Source: an uncultured Peptostreptococcaceae bacterium | Lineage (GTDB): Bacteria; Bacillota; Clostridia; Peptostreptococcales; Peptostreptococcaceae | DNA: 64,000 nt | Direction of reading: 5' to 3' | NCBI GenBank assembly: GCA_944383455.1 | Contig: CALWPP010000004.1 | Span: 62,001 to 126,000, forward strand | Part shown: positions 52,944-60,825 of the stretch, piece after piece | Layout: each line of letters begins with the position of its first letter | How positions within the stretch are numbered: position 1 is the first letter of the stretch | Translations under genes and position numbers: made by a program | Notes under the pieces: model-generated | The model's input: only the letters and a program-made list of their open reading frames with translations | Databases searched by the model: none | Told to the model about the DNA's origin: nothing

Positions 52944-55235
52944 TTACTTTATTAAACCTTCATCGTGTAACATTCCTATAGCTCTCATTAAATTATTGTA
53001 GTACTTTATATCTATAAATTGTTTAGTTTCTTTATCTAATTTATCATAAGCATCTTTTAAAGCTAGTACTTTATCTTTTTCATTTGATAATTGCTTAAAA
53101 TCTATTGAACTTATTTCTCTTTCCATTATTCTAGCTTTTAAGCTAGTTATTTTATTAATTGCTTTTGATAATAAATCGTGATTACTTACTGCTGGTTTCT
53201 TTTTAGAATCTAAACTATTATAACTATTTAAAACTGATTTTATTTTTTGTTCATCTTGTTTTAATTGTTCGTAATCTTTCTCTGTTTTATAATCATCAAC
53301 AGTTTTATCTTCCAAATTAGGTAATTGATTTATTAATTCTTCAACAGATAAAACATCTTTATTATTTTTATATTTTATAGCATTTTGTAGTCTATCTATA
53401 TTTTCTTGTGACGTTTTTATAGTAGTTAAATCTAGTTTACTTACAGCTCTTTTAGAATCTTCATCCAAATCATTATATATTTGTATAGCTATATCAACAA
53501 ATTTCTGTGCATTATCTAAATCTTCTTTTGACATTTCATCATATATATTAGGTATATTAGCTACTGCATTATATAGTTTGTTAATATTTGTATTTACTCT
53601 ATTTACATCATCTAAAGCTTGTTGTAATACGGTATAATTTTTAACTGACTCTTGTTCTTTTTTAGTTAATGAATTAAATTGTCTCTGAACGTTTAAAATA
53701 TTTTCATATACTAATTTAAATTCCTCAGAATCTTTAAAGGATTTTACATCTCCTATATTTGAAATTAAGTTTGATACATTATTTATTCTTTCTTCACTTA
53801 TAAGATTTTGATCCTTCTCAGGAATAACAAATGCAGGTAATTCACCTTTTTCCCAGTTTCCATTAGTTGTAGCACCAAAATGACCTTTTAAATATTCTTT
53901 ACTATTACCATTTTCAAATAATATAGCTTTATCTTTTAGAGTAAGATTTGCTCCATTTGTTGATTTTATTACTGCTTGCGTAAATTCTTTATTTATAGTT
54001 AAATTACCATCTACTAATAACAAGTGTTTGTTAAACTTTTCAAATCCACTTTTATTAAAATTCAATTCTCCGTCTATATTTAATATATCACCTATTAAAG
54101 ATATATTATTAATTAATATTTTAGAATTAGAATTTATATTTTTTATATCAGTTTTTATACTTAATAAAGAATTTGTTTTTAATGTACCTTTTCCAACTAT
54201 TATAGAACCACTACCATCTATTTTATCAGTAGATACTCTTTGTTTAGATTCTAAATTTAAAATAGCACCATTTTCTATTGATAAATCAGAATTTAAAGTT
54301 AAATTACCCTTAACTGTTAAGGTACCATTTATAACGACACCTTCGTTTATTGTAGCATTTTCTTTTATAATAACTTCTTTATCAGAAGGTACATTTATAT
54401 TTGATAGATCACCCTTAATCTCTATTGAATTTTCTGTTTCAAAAGCTTTATTTAAATCTGATTGTGTAGGATTTTCAACTACAATATTTTCATCTATAGA
54501 AGGCTTTTCAATTGGTTTATTAGGTTTTTCTGTAGGAGAGTTTTCATTATCATTATCTGGTTTATTAGGAATACTCGGATTCATTACAGGAGAATTAGTG
54601 GGATTATTAATTTCAGGTTTATTACTGTTTTCTTTGTTATTAGAAGCACTATGAATAGCTGCTACTGCTTCACCTCTTGTAGAATTATTTTTAGGCTTAA
54701 ACATTTTATCAGGATACCCTGATATTAATCCTTTATCTACTAATCCATCAATATATCTTTTAGCCCACGGTGCAATATTTGTATCATCTAAAAAGTTAGT
54801 TTTTCCATCTCCAGTTATATTTAATATGGTACCTAATATTTTAGCCATTTGTTCTCTAGTTATATTCTCATTTGGTCTAAATGTATTATCTTCGTAACCA
54901 TTTATATATCCTTTTTCAAGTGCTATTTTTACATCATCTTCATACCAAACACCTTCTTTTATATCTTTTAAAGTTTTTGTACCAACTTTATTAAATCCAA
55001 AGGCTTTATTTACTATCCTTACAAATTCAGCACGAGTTATTTTATCATTTGGTCTAAATGTCTTATCTGGGTAACCATTTATTATACCTTCTTTTATAAA
55101 TTCTTCTATTTGAGTTTTTGCAAAATAATTATCTGATATATCACTAGTTGCTGATGCTTTTATTGTATCTGATGCACCTAGTGTAATACCAAAAGCTAAA
55201 CCTTTTGCTATTACTTTTTTATTAAACTTTTTCAT
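52944..55235 (-). CDS. SLH-domain surface protein with beta-solenoid and helical tail
   Basis: 763 residues. Signal peptide at 1-29. Three SLH repeats cover about 35-205 (ITRAEFVRIVNKAFG, ITREQMAKILG, STRGEAVAAIHSA), which bind pyruvylated secondary wall polymer. A Pro/Asn/Glu linker follows (about 210-250). Residues 255-470 form short repeated strands of a beta-solenoid kind (GTLTVKGNLTLNSDLSIENGAILNL). The rest (about 480-763) is helical, with repeats of the YNSLDSKKKPAVSN / YNDLDEDSKRAV type. Paralogous at the N-terminal two thirds to the gene upstream. ATG follows CAGGAGGA. An S-layer or S-layer-associated protein. Confidence 0.88.
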   Translation of the reverse strand: MKKFNKKVIAKGLAFGITLGASDTIKASATSDISDNYFAKTQIEEFIKEGIINGYPDKTFRPNDKITRAEFVRIVNKAFGFNKVGTKTLKDIKEGVWYEDDVKIALEKGYINGYEDNTFRPNENITREQMAKILGTILNITGDGKTNFLDDTNIAPWAKRYIDGLVDKGLISGYPDKMFKPKNNSTRGEAVAAIHSASNNKENSNKPEINNPTNSPVMNPSIPNKPDNDNENSPTEKPNKPIEKPSIDENIVVENPTQSDLNKAFETENSIEIKGDLSNINVPSDKEVIIKENATINEGVVINGTLTVKGNLTLNSDLSIENGAILNLESKQRVSTDKIDGSGSIIVGKGTLKTNSLLSIKTDIKNINSNSKILINNISLIGDILNIDGELNFNKSGFEKFNKHLLLVDGNLTINKEFTQAVIKSTNGANLTLKDKAILFENGNSKEYLKGHFGATTNGNWEKGELPAFVIPEKDQNLISEERINNVSNLISNIGDVKSFKDSEEFKLVYENILNVQRQFNSLTKKEQESVKNYTVLQQALDDVNRVNTNINKLYNAVANIPNIYDEMSKEDLDNAQKFVDIAIQIYNDLDEDSKRAVSKLDLTTIKTSQENIDRLQNAIKYKNNKDVLSVEELINQLPNLEDKTVDDYKTEKDYEQLKQDEQKIKSVLNSYNSLDSKKKPAVSNHDLLSKAINKITSLKARIMEREISSIDFKQLSNEKDKVLALKDAYDKLDKETKQFIDIKYYNNLMRAIGMLHDEGLIK

Positions 55236-55268
55236 TTATGATTTCCTCCTGTTGTCTAAGTTTTTATT

Positions 55269-55297
55269 AGTTTAACCAAAAAGTATGATTTCATCAA
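55269..55297 (-). promoter_or_regulatory. Putative SigA promoter of the 763-residue SLH gene
   Basis: Minus strand TTGATG (55292-55297), 17 bases, TAAACT (55269-55274), directly after the upstream terminator. Confidence 0.4.
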
Positions 55298-55328
55298 AAA
55301 AGAGTTGCTAAAGTTAGCAACTCTTTTA
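55296..55328 (-). terminator. Terminator of the 774-residue SLH gene
   Basis: Minus-strand AAAAGAGTTGCTAA-CTT-TTAGCAACTCTTTT followed by TTG, 5 bases after the stop region. Confidence 0.85.
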
Positions 55329-55331
55329 AAA

Positions 55332-57656
55332 TTATTTCTCAACAACTGTTATTCTAAATTTATCATAATCAGTTTGTGCCCAAACTAATTCGTGAAGTTC
55401 GTCTTTAGTTAATGTTATAGTAACTACTGAACCTTTTTCTATTGTTTGTGAAGTAAGTTCACTTAAATTATGTGAATTTAATATAACTTGACTTAATGTT
55501 TTATCTTTTCCTAAACTGATTTTTACTTTAACTTCATTGTTATTATCTATTATATCTTTCATATCAAATCCAGTTACACTTTTATCCCCAACAAATACTT
55601 CAACTTTAGTATCTACAGTACTATTAGTAGTTGTTTTTTCAACTGTTATAGTACCAGCTGTTGTTGATTGCATTTGACTAACTGGTGAAGTAGTTATAGA
55701 TGTTTGTATATCTATTTGTTTTTCTTGGCTTTTAGCATCACATTCAACCCCTGTAAATTCTAAAATACCACCATGTGAATCTAAATTAGCTTTATCTAAA
55801 CCTATGTTCATATAATCTTGATCTTTTCTAAGATTTATAGTTACTAAATCACCTGGCTGAATCTTATCAGATATATTTTTTTCAATATCATATGAGTTTC
55901 CATTAAACTTAATCCCTGTTAATAATTTATCTTTACCAAGATTTATAAGTATTCTAAATTCTTTTACATCATCTATATCAAATACATTAGCATTCATTGG
56001 ATCACTATAATAGTCTAGTAATGTAATAGTAGTATTTTCGTTGTATTTATATTTACTCGTATCACGAGAAACACCTATTCTTGAAACTAATTCTCTACCT
56101 GGTATAATTGTACTACTTGTAGTTTTTTCCATAGAAGTCTTTACAGTTACAAGATTATCAAGTTTTTCCCAACTATTAGTTCCATTACCTTCATATGTTC
56201 CACCTTTAACGTCGCCTATTCCATATAAAGTTGCACCTATTGATTCCCATCTACCACTATTATTCTTTTTATTAGGTAAGTTTATCATACTATCAGAATT
56301 TGCTGATTTAATAACAAAACCATAGAAAGTATCATTTAATGTCACGTTACCATTTATAGTTACATAGTCTATATTATCTCCAGTTGAATTAAAGTCAAAC
56401 TTTAATGTAGTGTTATCATCGTGTATAGTTATTAATGCTTTTCCAAATATATTCTTTGCTCCATCAAGCCATAAGCAATCATTTATTTGTAATTTAGACT
56501 TTGATGTTACTTCAAAATCCACATCAAGTTCAGCTACATCTGTAAGGTATATCTCACCTTCATTAACTAAAATAGTACCATCTCCTATTATTTTAACTTT
56601 AGGAGCTTCTTTAGCTAATGAGAAAGTTTTAGCATTAGTAGTAGTTAACTTTCCTCCATCAGCTAATCTAACAGTACCATTTATTATTAAAGTACCTTTA
56701 CTAACATCTATATTTCCTGTTATTTCAGTATTTCCTGAAACAACTAATGTCTTACCTTCTGGTATATTTATAGTTTCTAATTGAGTATTACCTGAATATT
56801 CAACTACGGTATTGTTAGCATTATTTAATTCATTTTGTACTTCATTAGCATCAGATACTGTTTTATCAGCATCTACTTCACCTTGTCCTGGATCAGTTAC
56901 ATCTCCATTTCCTGGACCTGTTATACCTCCATTGTTAGAACCTCCGTTGTTAGAACCTCCAGTCGAACCTCCGTTGTTAGAACCTCCAGTCGAACCTCCG
57001 TTGTTAGACCCTCCAGTCGAAGAGTTATTATCTTCTGGTTTTTGTGTACTTTCAAAGTGATCCTTACCATTTGATATTACACTTACACTTTCCCCTCTAG
57101 TTGCATTTCCCTTTGGATTAAAAGTTTTATCAGGGTATCCAGATATTAATTTTGCATCTGCTAATCCATCAACGTATTTTTTAGCCCAAGGAGCTATTTT
57201 AGAGTCATCTAAGAAATCAGTTTTTCCATCTCCACTAATATTTAAAATAACTCCTAGTATCTTAGCCATTTGCTCTCTAGTTATTTCTTCATTTGGTCTA
57301 AATGTATTATCTTCGAAACCATTTATATATCCTTTTTCAACCGCTATTTTGATATCATTAGTATACCAAGCATCTTCTTTAATATCTTTAAAGCTTTTCG
57401 TACCTACTTTAGTAAATCCAAAAGCTTTGTTTATTATTTTTACAAACTCAGCTCTTGTTATACTATTATTTGGCTTAAAAGTTCCATCTGGATAACCTTT
57501 TATTATTCCTTCAGATATAAACTTGTCTATTTGAGCTTTTGCAAAATAGTTATCAGATATATCACTACTAGCAAATACTTTTAAAGTTTGAACTGAACCT
57601 AAAGTAATACTTACTGCAAGTCCTGTTGCAATCATTCTTTTTCTAAATTGCTTCAT
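55332..57656 (-). CDS. SLH-domain surface protein with beta-solenoid and Ig-like tail (major S-layer candidate)
   Basis: 774 residues. Signal peptide at 1-30. Three SLH repeats at about 33-205 (ITRAEFVKIINKAFG, ITREQMAKILG, ATRGESVSVIS) nearly identical to those of the neighbouring paralogue. A Gly/Ser/Asn repeat linker (GGSNNGGST units) lies at about 215-260. A beta-solenoid region shared with the paralogue runs over about 265-490, and two beta-rich modules of a similar kind (containing LGKDKLLTGIKF and LGKDKTLSQVIL) make up the C-terminus. A perfect consensus promoter and GGAGGG site suggest strong expression. The two SLH genes arose by duplication with different C-terminal parts. Confidence 0.88.
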   Translation of the reverse strand: MKQFRKRMIATGLAVSITLGSVQTLKVFASSDISDNYFAKAQIDKFISEGIIKGYPDGTFKPNNSITRAEFVKIINKAFGFTKVGTKSFKDIKEDAWYTNDIKIAVEKGYINGFEDNTFRPNEEITREQMAKILGVILNISGDGKTDFLDDSKIAPWAKKYVDGLADAKLISGYPDKTFNPKGNATRGESVSVISNGKDHFESTQKPEDNNSSTGGSNNGGSTGGSNNGGSTGGSNNGGSNNGGITGPGNGDVTDPGQGEVDADKTVSDANEVQNELNNANNTVVEYSGNTQLETINIPEGKTLVVSGNTEITGNIDVSKGTLIINGTVRLADGGKLTTTNAKTFSLAKEAPKVKIIGDGTILVNEGEIYLTDVAELDVDFEVTSKSKLQINDCLWLDGAKNIFGKALITIHDDNTTLKFDFNSTGDNIDYVTINGNVTLNDTFYGFVIKSANSDSMINLPNKKNNSGRWESIGATLYGIGDVKGGTYEGNGTNSWEKLDNLVTVKTSMEKTTSSTIIPGRELVSRIGVSRDTSKYKYNENTTITLLDYYSDPMNANVFDIDDVKEFRILINLGKDKLLTGIKFNGNSYDIEKNISDKIQPGDLVTINLRKDQDYMNIGLDKANLDSHGGILEFTGVECDAKSQEKQIDIQTSITTSPVSQMQSTTAGTITVEKTTTNSTVDTKVEVFVGDKSVTGFDMKDIIDNNNEVKVKISLGKDKTLSQVILNSHNLSELTSQTIEKGSVVTITLTKDELHELVWAQTDYDKFRITVVEK
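56926..57020. repeat. 27-bp tandem repeat coding for Gly-Gly-Ser-Asn-Asn linker
   Basis: GAACCTCCGTTGTTA and GAACCTCCAGTC blocks alternate about three times, encoding GGSNNGGST units in the linker behind the SLH domains. In frame, so length can vary by slippage. Confidence 0.85.
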
Positions 57657-57954
57657 AAATTCCCTCCAATAAAATAAATTTTGTATTTTGATTATATTTT
57701 AAGTAATTATAAATGTCAATAAATTTAAGTCGTTATATATATTATTTTGTCGAAAATATAATAAATACTATATTTTATAGTAATATATTAAAATATTAAA
57801 CTATAATTATTAACTAAAAATATATCTACCTACATTTTCTAAAAAATATATTACTTAAATTATATTTACTTATGGAATATTTACGACTAAATATTTTTAT
57901 CCTTTAATTTTACAAATATTTTCATAATCTTTTATATTATTTAATTATTAGTAA
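57657..57954. other. AT-rich intergenic region without genes
   Basis: Nearly 300 bases between the SLH gene and the terminator of the TtcA-like gene. It holds the consensus promoter at 57691-57719. Beyond that I see only AT-rich DNA with several short A/T runs and no clear RNA structure or conserved motif. It is on the upstream side of a highly expressed gene, so UP-element or regulatory function is possible. Confidence 0.5.
57691..57719 (-). promoter_or_regulatory. Perfect SigA promoter of the 774-residue SLH gene
   Basis: TTGACA (57714-57719), 17-base spacer and TATAAT (57691-57696) on the minus strand, 35 bases before the ATG; AT-rich upstream sequence could serve as UP element. Confidence 0.9.
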
Positions 57955-57989
57955 TAAAAAAGGTGATTAAAATTCTAATCACTTTTTTA
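57955..57989 (-). terminator. Terminator of the TtcA-like gene
   Basis: Minus-strand AAAAAAGTGATTA-loop-TAATCACCTTTTTT; overlaps the stop codon. Confidence 0.8.
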
Positions 57990-58856
57990 TAATTCATTAT
58001 CATAATTTTCCATAAAACTATGCTTCTTACCGTTTATTTGCCACCCTAACACAGAATCTATATTAACATTTTCTGCCGCTTTAAAAATTGACTTTTCAAC
58101 ATCTTTAAAATTTTCTCCTAGACTTTTTATAAGGTCTTTTATTTCATATCTTTTGTTTCCTGTCTTTTTAGCAGCAACCATACAAGCACAATTTAGTGGC
58201 CATATTCCACTATTTTGAATAAATCTTATAATATGTTCTTCTCTTATATAATAAAGTGGTCTTATTATTTGTATACCATCAAAATTTGTCGAATTTAACT
58301 TTGGAAGCATAGTTTTAAAGTTACCCGCACAAAGTAAATTAAGCATAGTAGTTTCTATAACATCATCATAATGATGACCAAGCGCTAATTTATTACACCC
58401 AAGTTCTTCAGCTTTTGAATATAATGCTCCTCTTCTCATTCTAGCACACATATAGCAAGGATAATCTTTTGCAATCTCATCTGCTATTTCAAATATTCTT
58501 GAATCAAACAAATGAATAGGTATTTGTAAGTACTCACAATTGTCTATCAAAAGCTGTCTGATATCTTTGTGATAACCTGGATCCATTGCAATAAATTCAA
58601 CTTCAAAGTTTACTTGACCGTGTCTTTTTAACTCTTGAAACATTTTTGCCATAAGTAAACTATCTTTACCACCAGATATTGCAACAGCTATTTTGTCTCC
58701 TTCTTCAACTAATTTATAATCTTTTATAGCCTTTATAAATTTTGACCAAATATGCTTTCTATATCTTTTTATTATACTTCTTTCTATATCTTTAAGGGGT
58801 TGTCTTTCTTCAAATGGAACTATTATTTCACAACCTTTTCCTGCTAACTCACTCAT
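57987..58856 (-). CDS. TtcA-family tRNA-thiolation PP-loop ATPase
   Basis: 289 residues. The PP-loop SGGKDSLLMAK near residue 60 binds ATP and the CYMCARMRRGALYSKAEELG segment near 135-155 gives C-x2-C; a further Cys lies in LNCACMV near 223. This is the Cys set that holds an Fe-S cluster in TtcA, which makes 2-thiocytidine at position 32 of tRNAs. LALGHHYDDVIETTML is also typical. In Firmicutes relatives of this group may have other thiolation targets, so the exact nucleoside is not certain. ATG follows AGAGGTGA. It is monocistronic. Confidence 0.82.
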   Translation of the reverse strand: MSELAGKGCEIIVPFEERQPLKDIERSIIKRYRKHIWSKFIKAIKDYKLVEEGDKIAVAISGGKDSLLMAKMFQELKRHGQVNFEVEFIAMDPGYHKDIRQLLIDNCEYLQIPIHLFDSRIFEIADEIAKDYPCYMCARMRRGALYSKAEELGCNKLALGHHYDDVIETTMLNLLCAGNFKTMLPKLNSTNFDGIQIIRPLYYIREEHIIRFIQNSGIWPLNCACMVAAKKTGNKRYEIKDLIKSLGENFKDVEKSIFKAAENVNIDSVLGWQINGKKHSFMENYDNEL

Positions 58857-58953
58857 TATTTCACCTCTTAATTTTCATATTTTTTAATTTTATCATAAAG
58901 TAAGTCATCTATTCAAGTTAATAAAATTATAATATCTAAAAATAAAAATTGTA

Positions 58954-58980
58954 ACATTTTGTCATTAGATCCATAGTATA
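58954..58980 (+). promoter_or_regulatory. Putative SigK/SigE promoter of cotJABC
   Basis: AC (58954-58955), a 16-base spacer and CATAGTATA (58972-58980), matching CATANNNTA of SigK. The first 17 bases repeat the block at 46577 with one mismatch. Confidence 0.55.
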
Positions 58981-59022
58981 TTATTAGATATTTTATCTAA
59001 ATTTTACAGGGAGGTAATTAAT

Positions 59023-59229
59023 TTGAAAAATAATAGAGGGATTTCAAAAAACTGTGGTGATTCTTTAGCTAGACCATATGTAAATGACCAAAAATTTACT
59101 AAAATGTATAGCCTAGAAAGAGCATTAAAATATGGAACAATATTTCCAGAACTTAATCTTTTTGATTCAATAATGTATAATAAAAATTTATATGCAAATC
59201 CGTCAAAAAGAAAGGTAGGTAAAAGATAA
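59023..59229 (+). CDS. cotJA: Spore coat associated protein CotJA
   Basis: 68 residues matching CotJA (PF11007): a short N-terminal region, then SLARPYVNDQKFTKMYSLERALKYGTIFPELN, the conserved core. It is required for assembly of the CotJC layer in Bacillus. The start is TTG, 8 bases after AGGGAGG. Its stop overlaps the ATG of cotJB (TAATG), so translation is coupled. Confidence 0.93.
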   Translation: MKNNRGISKNCGDSLARPYVNDQKFTKMYSLERALKYGTIFPELNLFDSIMYNKNLYANPSKRKVGKR

Positions 59230-59489
59230 TGAGTGATAAAAGAAGTTTAATTGTTAAGATAACAGAACTATCTTTTGCTTGTGTTGATTTAAATTTATAT
59301 CTTGATAGCCATCCAGAAGACACTAATGCAATAAATATGTATAATAATTTATCTGGAAAACTAAATCAAGCTATATCTTCATACGAAAAAAAATACGGGG
59401 CTTTAACTAATTTTGGTACTTCAAATAGCAAACAACCATCTTCGTGGATTGATGAGCCTTGGCCTTGGGAAATAGAATTTAATAATTAA
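59229..59489 (+). CDS. cotJB: Spore coat protein CotJB
   Basis: 86 residues of the CotJB family (PF12652): helical LSFACVDLNLYLDSHPED with conserved D-x-NLYLD, and the C-terminal SWIDEPWPWE motif that marks the family. It acts with CotJA and CotJC at the spore coat; its biochemical role is not known. It starts with ATG overlapping the cotJA stop and is followed by cotJC after 15 bases with an AAGGGGGA site. Confidence 0.94.
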   Translation: MSDKRSLIVKITELSFACVDLNLYLDSHPEDTNAINMYNNLSGKLNQAISSYEKKYGALTNFGTSNSKQPSSWIDEPWPWEIEFNN

Positions 59490-59504
59490 GGGGGAAATTA
59501 TAAA

Positions 59505-60077
59505 ATGTGGATTTATCAAAAAACTTTACAACATCCAGTTAATATAAAAAATGGGGATTTAAAAATGGCAAAAAATCTTATAACTCAATTTGGGGGTCCA
59601 AACGGAGAACTTGCAGCTGCTGTTAGATATTTAAGTCAAAGATACACTATGCCAACAGGAAAATCAAAAGCACTTTTAACAGATATTGGTACAGAGGAAC
59701 TTGCACACGTTGAAATGATAGCTACTATGGTAAATCAATTAACTTGTGATGCTAGTGTTGAGGAGTTAAAAAAAGCTGGGCTTGGTTCAAATTATGCTCA
59801 AAATGGTTTTGGAATATTTCCATCTGATGCAAACGGAGTCCCATTTAGTGCAGCACCTATTGCCGTTATGGGAAATCCTGTTACAGACCTTCACGAAGAT
59901 ATGGCAGCAGAGCAAAAAGCTCTTGCAACTTATTATCATTTAATTAACTTAACTGATGATGTTGATATAAAAAATACCTTAAGATTTTTAGCTGAAAGAG
60001 AAATAGTTCATTATCAAAGATTTGGGGAAGCTTTAATGGACGTTTATGATTACCAAGAAAATAAAAGAGTATTTTAA
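59505..60077 (+). CDS. cotJC: Manganese catalase-like spore coat protein CotJC
   Basis: 190 residues of the manganese-catalase family, four-helix ferritin-like fold. The Mn ligands are placed in ELAAAVRYLSQRY, TEELAHVEMIATM near residues 60-75, DMAAEQKALATYY near 130 and EREIVHYQRF near 165. In spores of related species CotJC is a coat peroxide-scavenging enzyme. The starting WIYQKTLQHPVNIK is typical for the CotJC group. It is last in cotJABC and ends at a stem-loop. Confidence 0.95.
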   Translation: MWIYQKTLQHPVNIKNGDLKMAKNLITQFGGPNGELAAAVRYLSQRYTMPTGKSKALLTDIGTEELAHVEMIATMVNQLTCDASVEELKKAGLGSNYAQNGFGIFPSDANGVPFSAAPIAVMGNPVTDLHEDMAAEQKALATYYHLINLTDDVDIKNTLRFLAEREIVHYQRFGEALMDVYDYQENKRVF

Positions 60078-60103
60078 AAGACCTAAATTTTTAGGTCTTA
60101 TTC
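60074..60103. terminator. Terminator between cotJC and DUF1653 gene
   Basis: AAGACCTAA (60078-60086) and TTAGGTCTT (60091-60099) between convergent genes; T/A-rich flanks on both sides. Confidence 0.75.
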
Positions 60104-60337
60104 TCCTTTATACAGTTCAAATCTATAAGTTTGATTAGTTATATTATCATCTCTTCCTTCTTCAACCTTTTCAATAAACATTTCAAGTGGTCTTGCACTC
60201 ATAGTGTATGGTGGATAAAGCGCTTGATATGATACTATTTTTTCACCAGTTTCAGTATGTTCTAAAATATTATGAACATAATATAATTTTCCTTTAAAGT
60301 GTCTATATGGTCTTTGAATTTCTATTTTTCTTTCCAT
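60098..60337 (-). CDS. DUF1653 family protein
   Basis: 79 residues with the DUF1653 core: YRHFKGKLYYVHNILEHTETGEKIVSYQALY followed by ARPLEMFIEKV. The domain is a small beta-barrel of unknown role found widely in bacteria, sometimes fused to other enzymes. ATG at 60337 follows GGAG by 6 bases; TTG at 60349 sits within this site. The preceding membrane gene ends 14 bases upstream, so the two form an operon. Confidence 0.85.
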   Translation of the reverse strand: MERKIEIQRPYRHFKGKLYYVHNILEHTETGEKIVSYQALYPPYTMSARPLEMFIEKVEEGRDDNITNQTYRFELYKGE

Positions 60338-60351
60338 AAACTTCTCCAATC

Positions 60352-60696
60352 CTATTTTATAAATCTTATTGTCAAAGGATAGTTATAATTTTCCTCATTT
60401 GCATATTTTATTATACCTTTTATAGATAAAACAAAATATAAAATTAAAACTATGGGTAATGCAATAATTCCAATAAGTAAAATCATAGTTATACCTGCTA
60501 AAATGTGATATATGGTAAATGATAAATTAAAATTAATAAGATTTTTAGCGTTTTCATTTAGATAATAACTCCTATCACCCCATTCTCTAAATAAAATATA
60601 GCTAATTATAATTCCTAAAAAATTAGAAAATATCATTCCAACAGACATAAGTATTAGTATAGAGCTTGGCTTTAATGGTAAATTATCTTCTTTCAT
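60352..60696 (-). CDS. DUF4870 (Tic20-like) small membrane protein
   Basis: 114 residues with three hydrophobic helices and the family pattern LNENAKNLINFNLSFTIYHIL between helices 1 and 2 and IKGIIKYANEENYNYPLTIRFIK at the C-terminus. Function is unknown; the family is common in Firmicutes. ATG follows AAGGAGGGTACTAT. Upstream is a divergent promoter region shared with the topoisomerase gene. Confidence 0.85.
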   Translation of the reverse strand: MKEDNLPLKPSSILILMSVGMIFSNFLGIIISYILFREWGDRSYYLNENAKNLINFNLSFTIYHILAGITMILLIGIIALPIVLILYFVLSIKGIIKYANEENYNYPLTIRFIK

Positions 60697-60825
60697 ATAG
60701 TACCCTCCTTAAATAAAATTTTATATTACTGATTATATATTATATCATTATTAAAAAATATATTATTTTAAATTTGATTTATTTATAAATATTGTTAAAA
60801 TAATAGTAAGAAAGGCGGTGTTTTT

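Noticed and set aside
54028-54654. Plus-strand open frame of 208 codons.
   Set aside because: Antisense shadow of the 763-residue SLH gene, without ribosome site or known domain.
56920-57020. Regular short repeats that look CRISPR-like.
   Set aside because: They are in-frame codons of a Gly/Ser/Asn linker with no unique spacers and no cas genes.
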